A DNA stretch of 64,000 bases from Pholis gunnellus (taxonomy: Eukaryota > Chordata > Actinopteri > Perciformes > Pholidae): assembly GCA_910591455.2 (NCBI GenBank), contig OU342811.1, positions 6,552,947 through 6,616,946 on the forward strand. Reading direction: 5' to 3'. The position numbers were made by a program, and so were the translations under genes. Every line of letters starts with the position of its first letter. The stretch's first letter is position 1. Shown in pieces: positions 19,292 through 32,040 of the stretch. The notes beneath the pieces are model-generated. The model searched no databases and had not been told where the DNA came from. It saw nothing but the letters and a program-made list of their open reading frames with translations.

Positions 19292-22200
19292 CTACATCAT
19301 CCCCATCTGCATTAGCGAGTTGGCATACGCCATGGGCTTGACATTCGGATGAGGCTGTGAAGGAGAGGCAGACAAACGTTACACCAGGACCAAATTAAAC
19401 CTTTAATATGCTTTTACACGTCAAACATGTGTTTTTAGTCGTTTTTGTCTTTAACCCGGTAAAGTCATCATGTGTTCAAATGTATTCTTGAAAAATGTAG
19501 TTTTTTTAAGCGAAGAAAATGTAAAAAAGAAAAGAAAATAATTTCCTTATCATTTCAACCGTGTGTTTTTCTGCAAGTGACCGCTTTATACGACAATAAC
19601 AAACCAAAAGTATAACTTTGGTGCAACAAAAACAATCTGTGTCGTCCGATATGGCTCATCCACGATCTGCAATCGGTATCAGCGAACGTGATCAGTGGAT
19701 CTCTAAAAGTTACATCTGCTCCCTTTTTACTGTTGATTTGATGTGTGACTCAAAGATGTGATGCGAAAAATGAAAGCGGGTCATGAACTGTCAGCCATCG
19801 GCACAGTCCCGCTCTGAGCCGGTGTCTGTATCCACACAACTCATACTTCTCCGGATGTTTTTCGGTTTGGTGGTATCGTTTCTGTATCGAGATGATGACG
19901 CAGGGCATCATATCAAAGTCATAACTTTGGTATTGTGACAACACTACATTAGAGTACAGGATACTGACCACAGCAGTGAACTGGTGAAATTCTGGCTTAA
20001 GGTCTGATCCCCTGAGGTGGATATAAGCTCCTTTGTTTCCCATCTGATCACTGGAGGAAGACAAGAATACAACACGCAGCATTTAAAGTAAACAGCGTTA
20101 GCAACAGCTGACTCAACGCTGTTAAAGTTAGCCGGCATCATGACGTACCAGTAGTTGGGTGCTGAGAACACGGTGATGCACTTCCCTGAGTGAGTGACCT
20201 CGTAGCCCTCAGCTTTCACCTCGTGACTGCGCACAATGAAGTCCAGCTTGTTCTGGTCCAGGAAGCGCTCCGTCACATCTGGCCCGAACTGACAACTCAC
20301 TCCTCGCTTGCTGACTGACCGGCCGATCTGCATGACAGAGAGAGAGAGAGACAAATGAATTCTTAATCCAGTTGGAAGTGGACTGAATGTTGATCTAACA
20401 CAAACCACTGGATCCATAATGAGCTATTAGGTGGGTGGGAACTGACCTGAGGCTGTGGATCCGACCAGAGGAGGTCACACATGGGACCTGTGGGAGAGCG
20501 GAGGAAAGTGTTCTGGTCATTTTCTCTAGAGATGCTTCCTTGGAGACAAAGGGTGCATTTGGAGTCGGAGCCTACCTGAGTCTGGAGGCTGTCTGTTCCT
20601 CTCAATCTTCCTGAGGTCGTCCAATGTGACACCGTCTTCACTGAACAGTCCACCGTGCATAACCTGAGGTGGAGAATCTTATTAAGCCCGGGCCACACCT
20701 TCTACTGAGCAGAGCGTAAGTGTTGCCTATGCTCTCGCTTTTCGTTTGGTGCATTCTGGGTAAACTATGGCCGTTTTTCTATACAAGCAATCAAACACAT
20801 TGACTGTAAATGAAGACTATGTGAATAGGACGCATCTCTCCGGGATAAACAGGCGTGCAAAGAGATCAAATGTGAGTAGAGCTGGGAGGGGGGGATGAGG
20901 TCCACATTGTGTTTGTTTACTACAAAGTTCATGTGTTTTTCAACCAGCCAGTGTTTTCCAAGTTCGGCGGCTGGTAATGTTAGCAAGTGTGGGGTAGAGA
21001 GAGGGAGCAGGCTTGTGACTGATGATGAGCATGAAGTAAGCAGTAATGTCACAGCTGTGATCGTATCAGTGCAGTGTGTGTACAGTTTGTCTTTGAATAA
21101 ATGCTCACTTAAGGTGGGCTGACCTTTAAGGTGGACCTGCTATTCTCATTGTAATGCCATGCTGCTTCTCTTGACTTTTGGTGGAGGAGCTGCTGAGTGA
21201 AGTGCGACACCTAGTGGTGAAATATGGTAGACCGGTCGGGTCTTGTCGCTTCATGTCAAAGCAGTTTGAATAATTTGACTCTGCTCTACTGCCACTTGAA
21301 GCATAGCGCCCACACCTACAATTACGAACAATTAAATTGGCAGATAAAAATAACACTTGCTCCTTGGCTACAGGAGGTTGTACCAAACAGAAACTAGAGC
21401 CGGTGAACACTGCTTACCAGTACTTTGCTGTTCATACACTGTGCAAGAGGCAGCCACTGGAAGACCTCGCTGAACAGCTGGAACATCTGGGCTGTGTACT
21501 TGGCTTTCACCTCTCCTTCAAATCCATACATCTGGTTCATGTTGTCTGTCTCGTGGTTACCTGCATGTACAAATTATGATTAAACAATTTCATACCGTAA
21601 TGCAACAGTAGAAACCAAATGAATTGTGATATCAAAAAAGGTTAATAAATAAATGTCAGTGTTGTGCTTTGAACTTTATGATAGCAGACATGTATAGAGT
21701 GTGACATAATAGGACCTGTTATACAGCACACAGGCATCCACAGACTCGTGCACAGTGTGGGCGCTCTCACCTCTGAGCAAGAAGAAGTTGTCGGGGTAGA
21801 GCAGCTTGAAGCCAAAGAGGGTAAGAATGACCTCAAGAGAGAAAGAGCCGCGATCGACGAAGTCGCCATTGAACAGCTGAATTCTGGGGTTAAGCATCGT
21901 GACGCACAAGTTTTGAGGCTTTTAAGCTGTTTTTAGGCCTTTACACACCGGGAACGTAACAAATAAGAGAAACCAAAAGCTAAATGCACAGAAGGAGTGA
22001 ATCTGGTCTGTGCTGCCTTTGTCAAGGTTGACAGGAGTAATAAAGTTTGAGCCTTCGATTTGTTGTTTCATAAATAGAAGCGCAACTCAACCCATTCTGC
22101 ACAACGTGATTGGTTGATGTCTTTCTTTGCGGTGTGAAAGCTCAGAAAAATTCACCTTGTTCCCCAAAATAGTTGCTTTTTTGCCATGTTGTATTTGTGA

Positions 22201-25200
22201 CAAAAACAATAGTTAAAAAAAAAATCCAAGTACAAATAAATTGCACGAAAAAAAGAAAGAACCCGCCCCGGTGTGTAAAGGCCTTCAGACAGAATGGTAC
22301 AAAGGAGGAGGATGACTGCGTGAACGGTGTGAAGGTAAAGGATACATAGGGGTTGGTTTCTGATGGTAAGCCGTTCAACTGGAAGATGTTGAGGAGATCG
22401 TAGTACTGTCCATGTGTGTCACCACAAATTGTTAATTTTTCTGTCTGTGGCAAATAGAAACAGAACACTTCAAATATAAAGATAACTGTACAAAACAACC
22501 ATGATCAAACACATTGTGTCGTATTTATCCCCGCAGTCCTATGATGAGCTGATCAAGAAGATAAACCTACTGTTGCACTCTCATTGCTCATAAACTAACA
22601 GCAACTTCACCAGTGAATAAACTGCAGTCCTCACCTCTTTTAATGTGATCTCAATAAGACTCGGTAGTTTCGATAGAACGTCTTTAACGTGCACCAAAAT
22701 CTGAAAGAGTTAAAAAAAACAAAAAGAAGGTTCAACGCCTGTTGGTACATTTCAGTTTTCAGTCGGTGTGGTTCATAGAAACAAACATGGTGACCTGATA
22801 AGCACACTTTCTGTGCAGCTTCTTCTGGTCTTTGAACCAATCCATCATCTCCTTCATGAACTTCAGCGTGACCTTCCCGTCCTCCAGCTGGGGGCCGTCG
22901 TAGTCATCCTCAATCGCTGCAACACAGGACACACTTCTGATAAACATTATCAGAATATTAAGAGGTATCAAATGTTCAGACCGGTGCATGCCATGCATTT
23001 TGTTAGCATTAGCCTCCGCCTTACAGCAGATTACGTTTACAGTTCTACACTGTTACACTTTTGTTCAATAACACGGGAGACTTACTCATGCTTTCGATGT
23101 CCAGGGAGTCCACAACAGATTTCTTGATCTCATCGCTGGCGATGGCTCTCTCGAACGCCTTCTGTTTCACAATCTTGTTACATTCCTGATACTTCATCTT
23201 CGCGTCCTTGTCATTTGGTCGAACCTTCACCACCTATCGTCAGAACAAATCAACCACGCTGGTTACTCATCAACCGGCATCAAAGGACGCCGTCGGGAAA
23301 TTGACTAAAACGACCTTGGAGGATGTAAACGGGTATTAAAAGTATGTTACGGTTTCAATTCTGCAGTTTATACTGGATAAGAAGTATTCAAACTATTCAG
23401 ACTGAGACAATGTTCTGCCCGATACATCTATTAATAAACGTAAATCTAGATGCAACCTCTCGTAGCTTCATCAGGATTAACTCATTGTCTGTTGCCATGG
23501 TGCTCGGTCCAGTTTGTGCAACAAGCTGTTGGAGGCCTTTGCTGCCAAAGCCACAGTACGTTTATATTGCTTACAGCACCAATAAACATAGACACCACAT
23601 TAGCTGTGGTGTGAGTGCCTTCAAACTGGATCTAATTGGCTTCATGTCTGGATTAACGGATAATCCTGATTCCAGGCTGTTAAAGCAACATGAGCAGCCT
23701 CACTCGAGCCGACAGGTCAACAGACGGAGCCGCAGAGCTCTTTGAGAAAAATCACGGGGGGAAAACATTTCATTTCTCTTACATTCTAGGTTCAGAGTGG
23801 AAAAGTGGGCAAAGACGCCATGTTTCTCACCGTCTCGTAATCCTTAAGCGCTGCCTTGAACTTGCCCAGGGCCATGTTGGAGGTGGCGCGGCGGTAGTAC
23901 CCCTTGATGTAGTTCTTGTCTATCTCCAAGGCCCTCGTGGCATCAGCCAGGGCGTACCCGTAGCACTCCGTGCGCAGGTACGCCAGGCTTCGGTTGCTGT
24001 AGTAGACGGCATTGGTAGGGTTGGCCTCCAAGGCCTCCGAGTAGTACTTGATCGCATTCTCATAGTCTTTATCTGAAAAGAACAATGTCACATCGTCACG
24101 AGAAAACACTGGGCTTGTGGTTCTACCAAGTTCCCCGGCAGGCGGTTCATGTTTAGTGTTTCCACTATAATTGATGGCAGACTTTGAAAATGAGCTCATT
24201 GTTGTAATCTGAATAAGTTTGGCTTTTTGACAGTAAGACACATGAGCTGGTTCAACACGTCACTTTGGCTTCCAAAGTAAATACATTGAAATGAGGGCAA
24301 TTCTTACCTCACTAAATAAAATACCAACAATATGCTTCATTCAATACCTCAAGGTAAATAATGGGACAATATTTGGAAATGATTGTACATTTATTTAGAA
24401 TATTGGGCAATTTATTTAATCTGTTTGATCAATTCAACATTTAATAAAGCGTATGGGTGGTTAAGCAGACTTGTTCATTTCACTAAATCCAGGAACATTT
24501 TAACTACAATAATCCAAATCCCAGATGACATGACTTAATTGCAAAGTATAGCATTTCATATGCTATAAAAGATAAACACAATCAGGTTTTGTAGATTATG
24601 TAATATTTGCCAGTATGAAAGCATCACCTCACTGCCACCACTGACTAGTCTGACATGAAGACATACATTTTAAGTTGGAACATCATACCTGAGTACTGTA
24701 CTCAGGTAAGATTTATGTTTTGCTCTGCAAGTATTTTGAAGGCAAATAATATACATTTCACAGCACTATGTATCACTAGTTGCTTTGCAGATTCAGATTA
24801 ATAATACAAAATAGAGTTATGATTTATTATTATAGGCTGGCATAAGATCAGCGTAGTAGATACATAGAGAAAAGTAAAAACTTAAATAAATTATTATTAG
24901 TATATAAAATAGAAATAAATACAATAAAAGAGCAATTACACTCAAGAAAGGCTGGTATATAAAGTAATTAAAATGAGCAGCACCTTAAAGTGAATCATTA
25001 TGATCCAGTCACATGAATCTGAATGGGCCGTTCTTCATAATGAGCACTTTTACTTTGGGTCCTTGGAGTAAAATGTTAATTTGATACCAATACTTTTGAA
25101 CTAATAATGAAAGAAATGGACACATTTAAATTAAACAGTTACTGTATTGTTGTGAAACCGAGGCTCTGCTGCTGCTGCTCACGCGCGCGCCCGCTGGCTA

Positions 25201-25754
25201 ATAGAATATTCTGGGAGTTATTTCTGAATCTCACTTTAAACTAACGATAACCTGACGACACGACTGAACACAAACAGCGAGTGTACACAGCATGCGGTTG
25301 AAAGCCCATATAAAGTATAAGAATATATATTTATATATATATACACACAAGTTCGGTGTGCACTGTAGACGACACGCGTGGCGGCATGTGTTAACATCGA
25401 TGCTGTAGCTGCTGGTGTTGTAGCTAGCTATCGTTAGCTAAACCAGCTAATTTCGATTCAGTGCATCGTAATCCAATGAATGGAGTTTACAGTTAGCATG
25501 CTTTGAGAGCAATGTTAGCCTAGCTTACCATTAGCAACCGGCTACGGTTTGGAGCGTGATGCTACAGAATTATGTGGCCACTACAGCTAACAGTCACATC
25601 GTTGTCAGTTATAAACTGCTGATAAAATACATTGGCTTGACAGGTCTGTCACATTACCTTTAAAATACTTATTCGCCTTCTCCTTCAGCAGCTCTGCATC
25701 ATTACCTCCCTCCGCCATCTTTCCCTCACTGCCGTTTTCCGATTCGTGCGCCAT
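19292..25754 (-). CDS. ppp5c: Serine/threonine-protein phosphatase 5 catalytic subunit
   Basis: Thirteen exons: 25754-25658, 24072-23831, 23233-23086, 22916-22795, 22700-22635, 22444-22346, 21876-21771, 21560-21418, 20663-20576, 20487-20447, 20327-20149, 20050-19969, 19354-19292; 1476 nt, 491 aa (human 499). The N-terminal TPR domain (about 20-145; DKDYENAIKYYSEALEANP, ALGKFKAAL) binds HSP90 and autoinhibits. The PPP-type metallophosphatase follows: GDTHGQ (D234, H236), GDFVDRG (D263), RGNHE (N295, H296), MHGG (H344), RSHEVKAEGYEV (H419), SAPNYCDQMGN. Every metal and catalytic position equals the human residue minus 8, so the enzyme looks intact. The C-terminal helix ends MQMGMM, as in the family. 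The start has an additional in-frame ATG at codon 13. Intron 1 is 1.6 kb and carries dispersed-repeat and AT-rich sequence. Confidence 0.97.
24590..25140. repeat. Dispersed-repeat-like sequence in ppp5c intron 1
   Basis: AT-rich text includes tgagtactgtactcaggtaa, a short palindrome, and gagcacttttactttgggtc followed by gtaaaatgttaatttgatac. These resemble the same teleost 'agtactt' family seen near thap8, strongly diverged. Boundaries are approximate. Confidence 0.35.
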
Positions 25755-26677
25755 TTACTGCACTGTCGCAAAGGTCGCAAAGTATTTTCTTTCGCTCGCA
25801 GTACTCTAAGAAATTGAAACCTTAATTGCTGCCTACATATTAAGTCTAAATATACAGAAAACCGTTACAAAAACATGTCGGAATTCAATCGTATTCAAAC
25901 TAAATTCTTAATGTTAGTAAAATATTAAAATGTGTATTACTCACTTGAAAATCTGATTAAATTGGATTATATCCAATTAGTACAGGTACTAAGACAAAGA
26001 AATGCAATTTAGCATTCAACCAGATGTGCAAAAAACAGTAAAGTGCAGGGTAATGCAAATAATAATAAAATGTAGAATAAATACAATGTAGAATAAACAT
26101 TAAGGGGTATAAATGTACTATGCATGAGCTGTATGAACAGTATTAACAGTGTAGGAATACGCCAAGACACAGCATGGTTTGACAGGCAGTGCATGTACAG
26201 TATTATTATTATTTATATATATGTTTTTGCCTGAGAAGGCACATATATTTTAATAATTTCCTTCAATGCTAGTTTAAATAAAAAGTGTGTGTATGGGTGG
26301 TTAGGTATGAGACTGAGAGATATTGACAATGACGTTTCAAAGCTACATGTATCAAGTACTATTGGAGTTCATTTAGTTTATTAACCAGCAGGGGTCAGTA
26401 TAGACCTTCACCAAAATGCCCATGGAATTAAAAAGCATAACCGGTTGAGTTTGTTGGCAACTATCGAACTGCTGTTGTGAAGTTAAGCAGAAAAATGTTG
26501 AGATGGTGAGTAATGTGTTACAACCGAATCATTAGATAAAGATTAGTTAAGTGATTCATGTGCGAGTCAATTTCCCCCGGCTTGTCTGGAATTACTTTAA
26601 TTTCGAGTGATGCGGTGTCCTCAAGTCTCTGACTGAACTGCAATAATATTCCAATTAATTAAAATCTACAGTCCTGT

Positions 26678-26732
<55 letters not shown>

Positions 26733-28100
26733 ACAGCTTCTGTCACCAATCCTTTTGGTCGTAATCCAGATGCCTCGAGGCTTGAGGATGTTGTAGTGGA
26801 AGTTCCCTAGCTGCCATCTGAACGCAGCAATGTCGCCCCTCCGGGCAACCACCAGATGTATGAAGGGACAAATGGGGCACACGTGCACGTTTCCGCAAAT
26901 TTACTCACTGGCACATGGCATCTGACGCACCCCGGCCTCAGAGAACTGGTTTACAAAAACATCACGCAACCTTGAGCAGAAACACATCCAAGCTGAAACA
27001 CCTTTCCTTTGCTAGAAACACTGGGTCGGGACCCCACAGGTGGGTCGCAGGAGATTTTATTTAGGGTCGCAAAATAAATATGCAGAAAACATTCTGTTTG
27101 TTTTACTGATGAGAGGAAATTAAAAGAGTGACATAGCAACTCCACCTGAATGCATTTATGTGGTTCCCAAGTGTTTAAAGTGTGTGTATGTTTTCAATAA
27201 CACATGCATAAAAACCTGTGTTATCGAATGTGTATCTCTTTGAAATGGCTGGTTTACCTATTCATAATAACATACGGTGATGCGGAAATGGCAGTATAAA
27301 TTTGTTCTACTCATGATTTATAGATAAGGCCTATTGCAAATAGGGTGCTGCAAATGAGTCCGAAACCCCTGGAAAAAGTTAGCGTTTTTGCACTTTCTGT
27401 TCCTTCGTCTCAAAGTCAACGGGTTAGATGTCAGAAATAACGTCTGTTGTTGACACAACTTAATAGATGTTAATGTCTTGTTATACGATATGAAATACGC
27501 CAGTAGATACTAATCTCATTCATTTTGAAGCTTTTAAGTGTCTTAAAAAAGGCGGTTGCTAACAAGTGGCCAAATGAGACAACAAATCGCCATCATGCCG
27601 ACTAGTCCGCCTTTACACCCTTGCTGTATACTAAATGTGTTGTATTAATTTGTAGCCTAAGCCTAACGTCAGCTTTTTACAAGGGTTCGGGAAACACTGC
27701 CCTTCACTGTCTGTGGTGAAAAAAAAGAGCCGGGTCCAGCAGAGTCAGGAGACAGGGACATCCGTCTTGTGCACCAGAAAGGAAAAGTCAACCCTTTGAC
27801 ATATAGGTTTGTGGTTTTGGTGTGTTTTCTAGGGTTAAAAGTTCAACAGCGCGAGAGACGTTCAGGAGAGGCATGTGACACAGAGGATACGGCCCAGTCC
27901 AGTCTGCTCTGCCATGACTCACCAGCGGCGTCCCGCAGTGAAGAGTAAGAGGCCAAGCAGTCGGGTGACTCACCGTGACCCCCGCCGAAAAAAACCCTAC
28001 GGAGTGAGTTCACTTTCTCTCAGCGAGAGCACCTATGAGTCGCCCGGTTTTCTCTCTGAGCCATAACACGTCTAGCTCTGGGATGGTTTCACTAGTAGCG
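25755..28100. other. Intergenic: ppp5c upstream region, no exon recognised
   Basis: The first ~60 bp upstream of the ppp5c ATG is probably its 5' UTR. The remainder is AT-rich. About 27,010-27,130 (gggtcgggaccccacaggtg, then ggtgggtcgcaggagatttt) resembles a common fish hAT-type repeat. Short open frames have no recognisable content. Confidence 0.4.
26681..26730. repeat. (AC)25 microsatellite
   Basis: Uninterrupted AC dinucleotides. They create artificial open frames of alternating residues on both strands. Confidence 0.97.
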
Positions 28101-28114
28101 CTTGAGGGACATGG

Positions 28115-28801
28115 GTGGGACACACACACACACTTACACGCACACACAAGATTGACTGAGAATGAGCTGACGCTACAGCCTCAGCCCCACATGAGAGCAA
28201 ACGCAGACAGTGAGTGGGAGAGACGGAGTGGGAGGCGAAGAGAGAGGTCGAGTAAAAATCTGGCTAAGGCCGGGAGGGGGACGGGGAGGGGGACGGGGAG
28301 GGGGAAAATCGCTGTCCTCTTGGGTGTACGATGCATATGAGCGTGGGCTTTTGGAGACACGGGGGGGGGGGGGTGTCCTGGGGAAAGTTAAAACAAACAC
28401 GAAGCGGAGGAGCGCAGAGATGTATACGAGCGACGGGAGAAAGAGACACACACACACGTGAAGGGTCGGGGTGGGGGTGGGGGTGGGGGGGGGTGACACT
28501 CCGGGGTCACGAGCCAATGAGTGATGAGGCCTCCCGAGTGGAGTGGAGTATATGTTACATAGGCCCGATCCAGATCCTCGTGCTATTTATTATCCTGCAG
28601 CATGTAAGACCCCTGCGTAGAACGTGTTTTGTCGTCGTCGTCCCCCCCCCCCCCTCCCCGTTAACCGTGGCGTCATTCTTTACCAGCGTTTTGTAGAAAG
28701 CTGTAATAGCAACAGTCTCCTCTTGCTCCACTCTGTCCAAATAATTCACTAATGAGAGCTTGACTCCAGGGGGTCTGTGTGTGTGTGTGGGGGGGGGGGG
28801 G
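28115..28801. repeat. Cluster of G/C-runs and G-quadruplex-capable repeats
   Basis: Within 700 bp there are a CA-rich run (28,120-28,148), a gggggacggggag-type tandem (28,271-28,305), G13 (28,361-28,373), a ggggtgggggtggggg run (28,468-28,493), C13-14 (28,642-28,654) and GT plus G13 (28,777-28,801). The flanking sequence is CG-rich for the window. No exon is evident. Confidence 0.85.
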
Positions 28802-30444
28802 CACTTATTCGAACCATATGTTTTTGTAGCGTGCAGGGCAAAAAAAAGACTTCAAGCAGAATTAAAGATAAATTGAGGAAGGAAAGAAAAAAAACTCATC
28901 CTCGTGAGCGCCACCCTTCCTCCTATTTCTTAATTCCCCGGTTCAGACGTTGAGTTCCTCCGTGAGCCTGCGTGTTTTGACGTTAGTCCCTTTGAGTCAG
29001 GGGCATTGCTCACGTCGCACGGCGGCGTTGCAAAAGCCTTTCCCTCCGTGCGCCACTGGAACCTCCCGCTGATGAAAATCGACATCCTGAAAATGACACA
29101 TGTTATGTTCATCGAAGCTGTTTGCGCTGCGGGGGTGTGAGGAGTTTTTGGAAATGCCATGTAGTTGGAAAAAGAAAAGCGTGATGCATACCTGCCTGAA
29201 AGGTTTGCTGCTGGCCTTACCTTTTTCCACATAAACCTCTCGTCTGTTTACTCCTGTGTGTCTTGGACCCGTAACCAGGGTGGTTAGTGGTGAGGACTGG
29301 AGGAGGGTATCGAATGCAATCCTGTTTATATTTTGTTGAGCGTCTGTTTACATTTCTCCTTGGCCTGCTTTAAGTATACATTCAGGTTGTTGCCTTCAGG
29401 GCCAGCAATTAAGTCGGCCGCAGCGAAAGTCCTGGTGGGCAGATATGGTTTATAAGAACCTGATAACTAAATGTGTGCTTTTTGCTTTGTTTGTCTCTTA
29501 GAATTCTTCTCTAACTTTTGCATTTAACACATTTTAGACACTATTAAGTTATTCAATTGGCTTTATGAAGGAAGTGACCGGGACTCTCTAATGAGGTTAA
29601 AGTTATTTGAAGTATAACAGGCCTAAATAACAGTTATTTCTATGCCTGATTATAATTAATTATAATAACACATTATATATATATTCATGTATTATATATA
29701 ATGTATTTATTATTATCTTTTATCTTTTTCTTTGCCCCATAAAAACCTTTATATTTAAAAAAAGATTCAACAAATATTTAAATGATCTGTCTAAGATGTG
29801 TCTCCCCTATCCTTCATCATCAACACCCTTTTTTTTCTTCATTTCAGCACTTCCATAGCAAAGTCCCATCATATTTGTAGAACCAACTGTTAGTACGTAC
29901 TGGCATGTGGCCGTCTGTTGAGATAATGTTTCTAGTTTTGACTCGGGAGCTATAACACAATAAGGAGCCGCATTAGCCACCGAAACCACGGCTCCATACC
30001 TGAGCGTAAGCACACACACACACACACACAGCCTGAATGGAATCAATTCTTGACGATGGAAATGTGAAGCAGACTATAGGAGGTTGTGTGTGTGTGTTTT
30101 TTTTTTACGGCTCCTCATACCCAGCAGTCGCCCCCGGATCGACTGGCACCACAGCCTTGTTAAAGGAAGTTTAGAAAATGACAGACTAAACAGATAATTA
30201 CAATAAATAAATACAAATTACTGTGAGAAGTGAAAGCAGCCCAGATTCTTTAAAACTAACTAGATTTGGATGAAAAAACGATTTTTGCAGTACGAGCTCG
30301 GCGTCTGGCACGAGTCAGGCCTTATTTGGCATTTCTATTCATCATGATAATGAAATATCTTTCCTTTTTCTCATTTTCCTTTGGTTTTCACTGCTTCTGA
30401 GTCGTCAGTCAGGATTTTCCCTTCCACTGTCCTTACCCAACCCT

Positions 30445-30482
<38 letters not shown>

Positions 30483-31790
30483 CTCTCCCACTTTGCCGTC
30501 ACTCCCTCACCCATATCTCTTTTGTCTCCTTTCGAGTGTTTGATGTGCGCTGGGCACGAGAACAAGGGGATCAGATGCACACCCCAAACAGGAAATGAGA
30601 AAATTCAAGTAAATAGGCCCACGTCTGTGCGCCTCGGAGAGAGAACGACAGAAACTCGCGTGGAAGGAATGCAGATAGATAGAGCAAGGGCAGACGGCGG
30701 AGGAAGTGAGATAGACACAGTGAATCAAGGGGCTGTAAATGTTGGAGGTGAAAAGGCTGTTACATACCGTACGTGAGACCATCGAGGGTTCAAAAACGTC
30801 CATCTAAGTGGAGACACCCTCGGTAGTAAATGTAAAAAGCTTTCACTATACTGTAGGTATCGCCATGAAACCCCAGTTGATTACTCACAGTAAGACAATC
30901 ATTTGTTACAAGTTTTCTGAGATTTAATATTTAAATCTGCAAATGAGGCGTTATCTTATGTGTGCTAATTTGCATACATCTCAACACTGAATAAAGCCAG
31001 GTTCAAAATTCTCATTTCGTTGACATGTTAGGGTCAAAGTCTATTATGGAGGGATAACTCTTACATTGGAATACATGTTGTATGAATCAGGCTATGAAAG
31101 ATACATGAACAAGCCCCTCTGTAAAGTCCTTCAGAATATAGATAAATATAGATAAATATAGTCATAAAACTGGAATTTTACAAGAGAAAAACTCATTCAG
31201 AGAAAACGGCCTTTAAAGATATGTTGTGTAAAATTACATTCATTTTGAAGACACTACAGATGGATGAATATATTCCAACATGAAACTTCTCCAGTCGATT
31301 ACGTTAGGACACTTTGTTTTGCAATAATATAATATTATATTAATATATACATGATATTTTTGCATTAGGAATTTGCGGAATTGTGTTTCTAAATATGCAA
31401 ATGAGACATTATCTAATGCTAACTTCTAGTGAATTTAGGAGAAATCTACAGAAGTAATCAAATAAACACCTAAATATGCATTTTGGATGTTTTCAGTGCA
31501 TAAAACACAATGTTTTTTGGTCCAGCCCGTTGTCATTCCCAGGGCATCAAATACCGACGCTTTGTCCCGCCCCTCGGTGTCTCATACCCGCGCACAATAC
31601 ACCCTCCGGCTTCCATATGAGACGAACCGGCGCTTTCAATAATCACATTGTAAACCCATCTCCGTCATTATTAGATTATTGGACACAGAGCAAACGCTCG
31701 GGGAGCGTGATGACGTGACCTCAGGACTGAAAGAAAACCAACAAACAGGACGTTCAGCCACGGGGACCAGCGTTGGGTCATTTAGAAGTC
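28802..31790. other. Intergenic, no gene recognised
   Basis: The stretch contains (CA)n at 30,009-30,029 and 30,446-30,480 and AT-rich sequence at 29,640-29,770 and 31,320-31,350. The 77- to 131-codon open frames here are low-complexity or lack family motifs. Confidence 0.4.
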
Positions 31791-32040
31791 ACGATAGTGA
31801 TGTATGTGACGTGTTTTCTGCACTTATGTCACGCTGTTTATGTTGAACTTAGTTTCCGTAGTTATTTGAAGCCCAACCATAATGTTTTTCCTAAACCTAA
31901 CTGAAGTTCTGTTGCCCAAACCCAAGCAAGTGTTTTTGTTTGAATTCCCAACGTTAACCATGTGTTTACGGCGTTACTAAGTGATGTCAAGGGGTCCTAC
32001 AAAGCATTAGTATGTGACAAGTTGGAATGAGAGCGTGTTA
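31790..32040 (-). repeat. Dispersed fish repeat ('cctaaacctaac' type)
   Basis: ttttcctaaacctaactgaa, gttgcccaaacccaagcaag and acggcgttactaagtgatgt match a widespread teleost interspersed repeat. A related opposite-orientation copy lies at about 49,300-49,480 (gttgaggtttaggcactact, then ctactgggtaaaagtcctgt). Confidence 0.45.

Noticed and set aside
28173..28517. Pro-rich and Arg/Gly-rich frames
   Set aside because: They arise from the G-run cluster and are open in several frames at once, which indicates base composition rather than coding.
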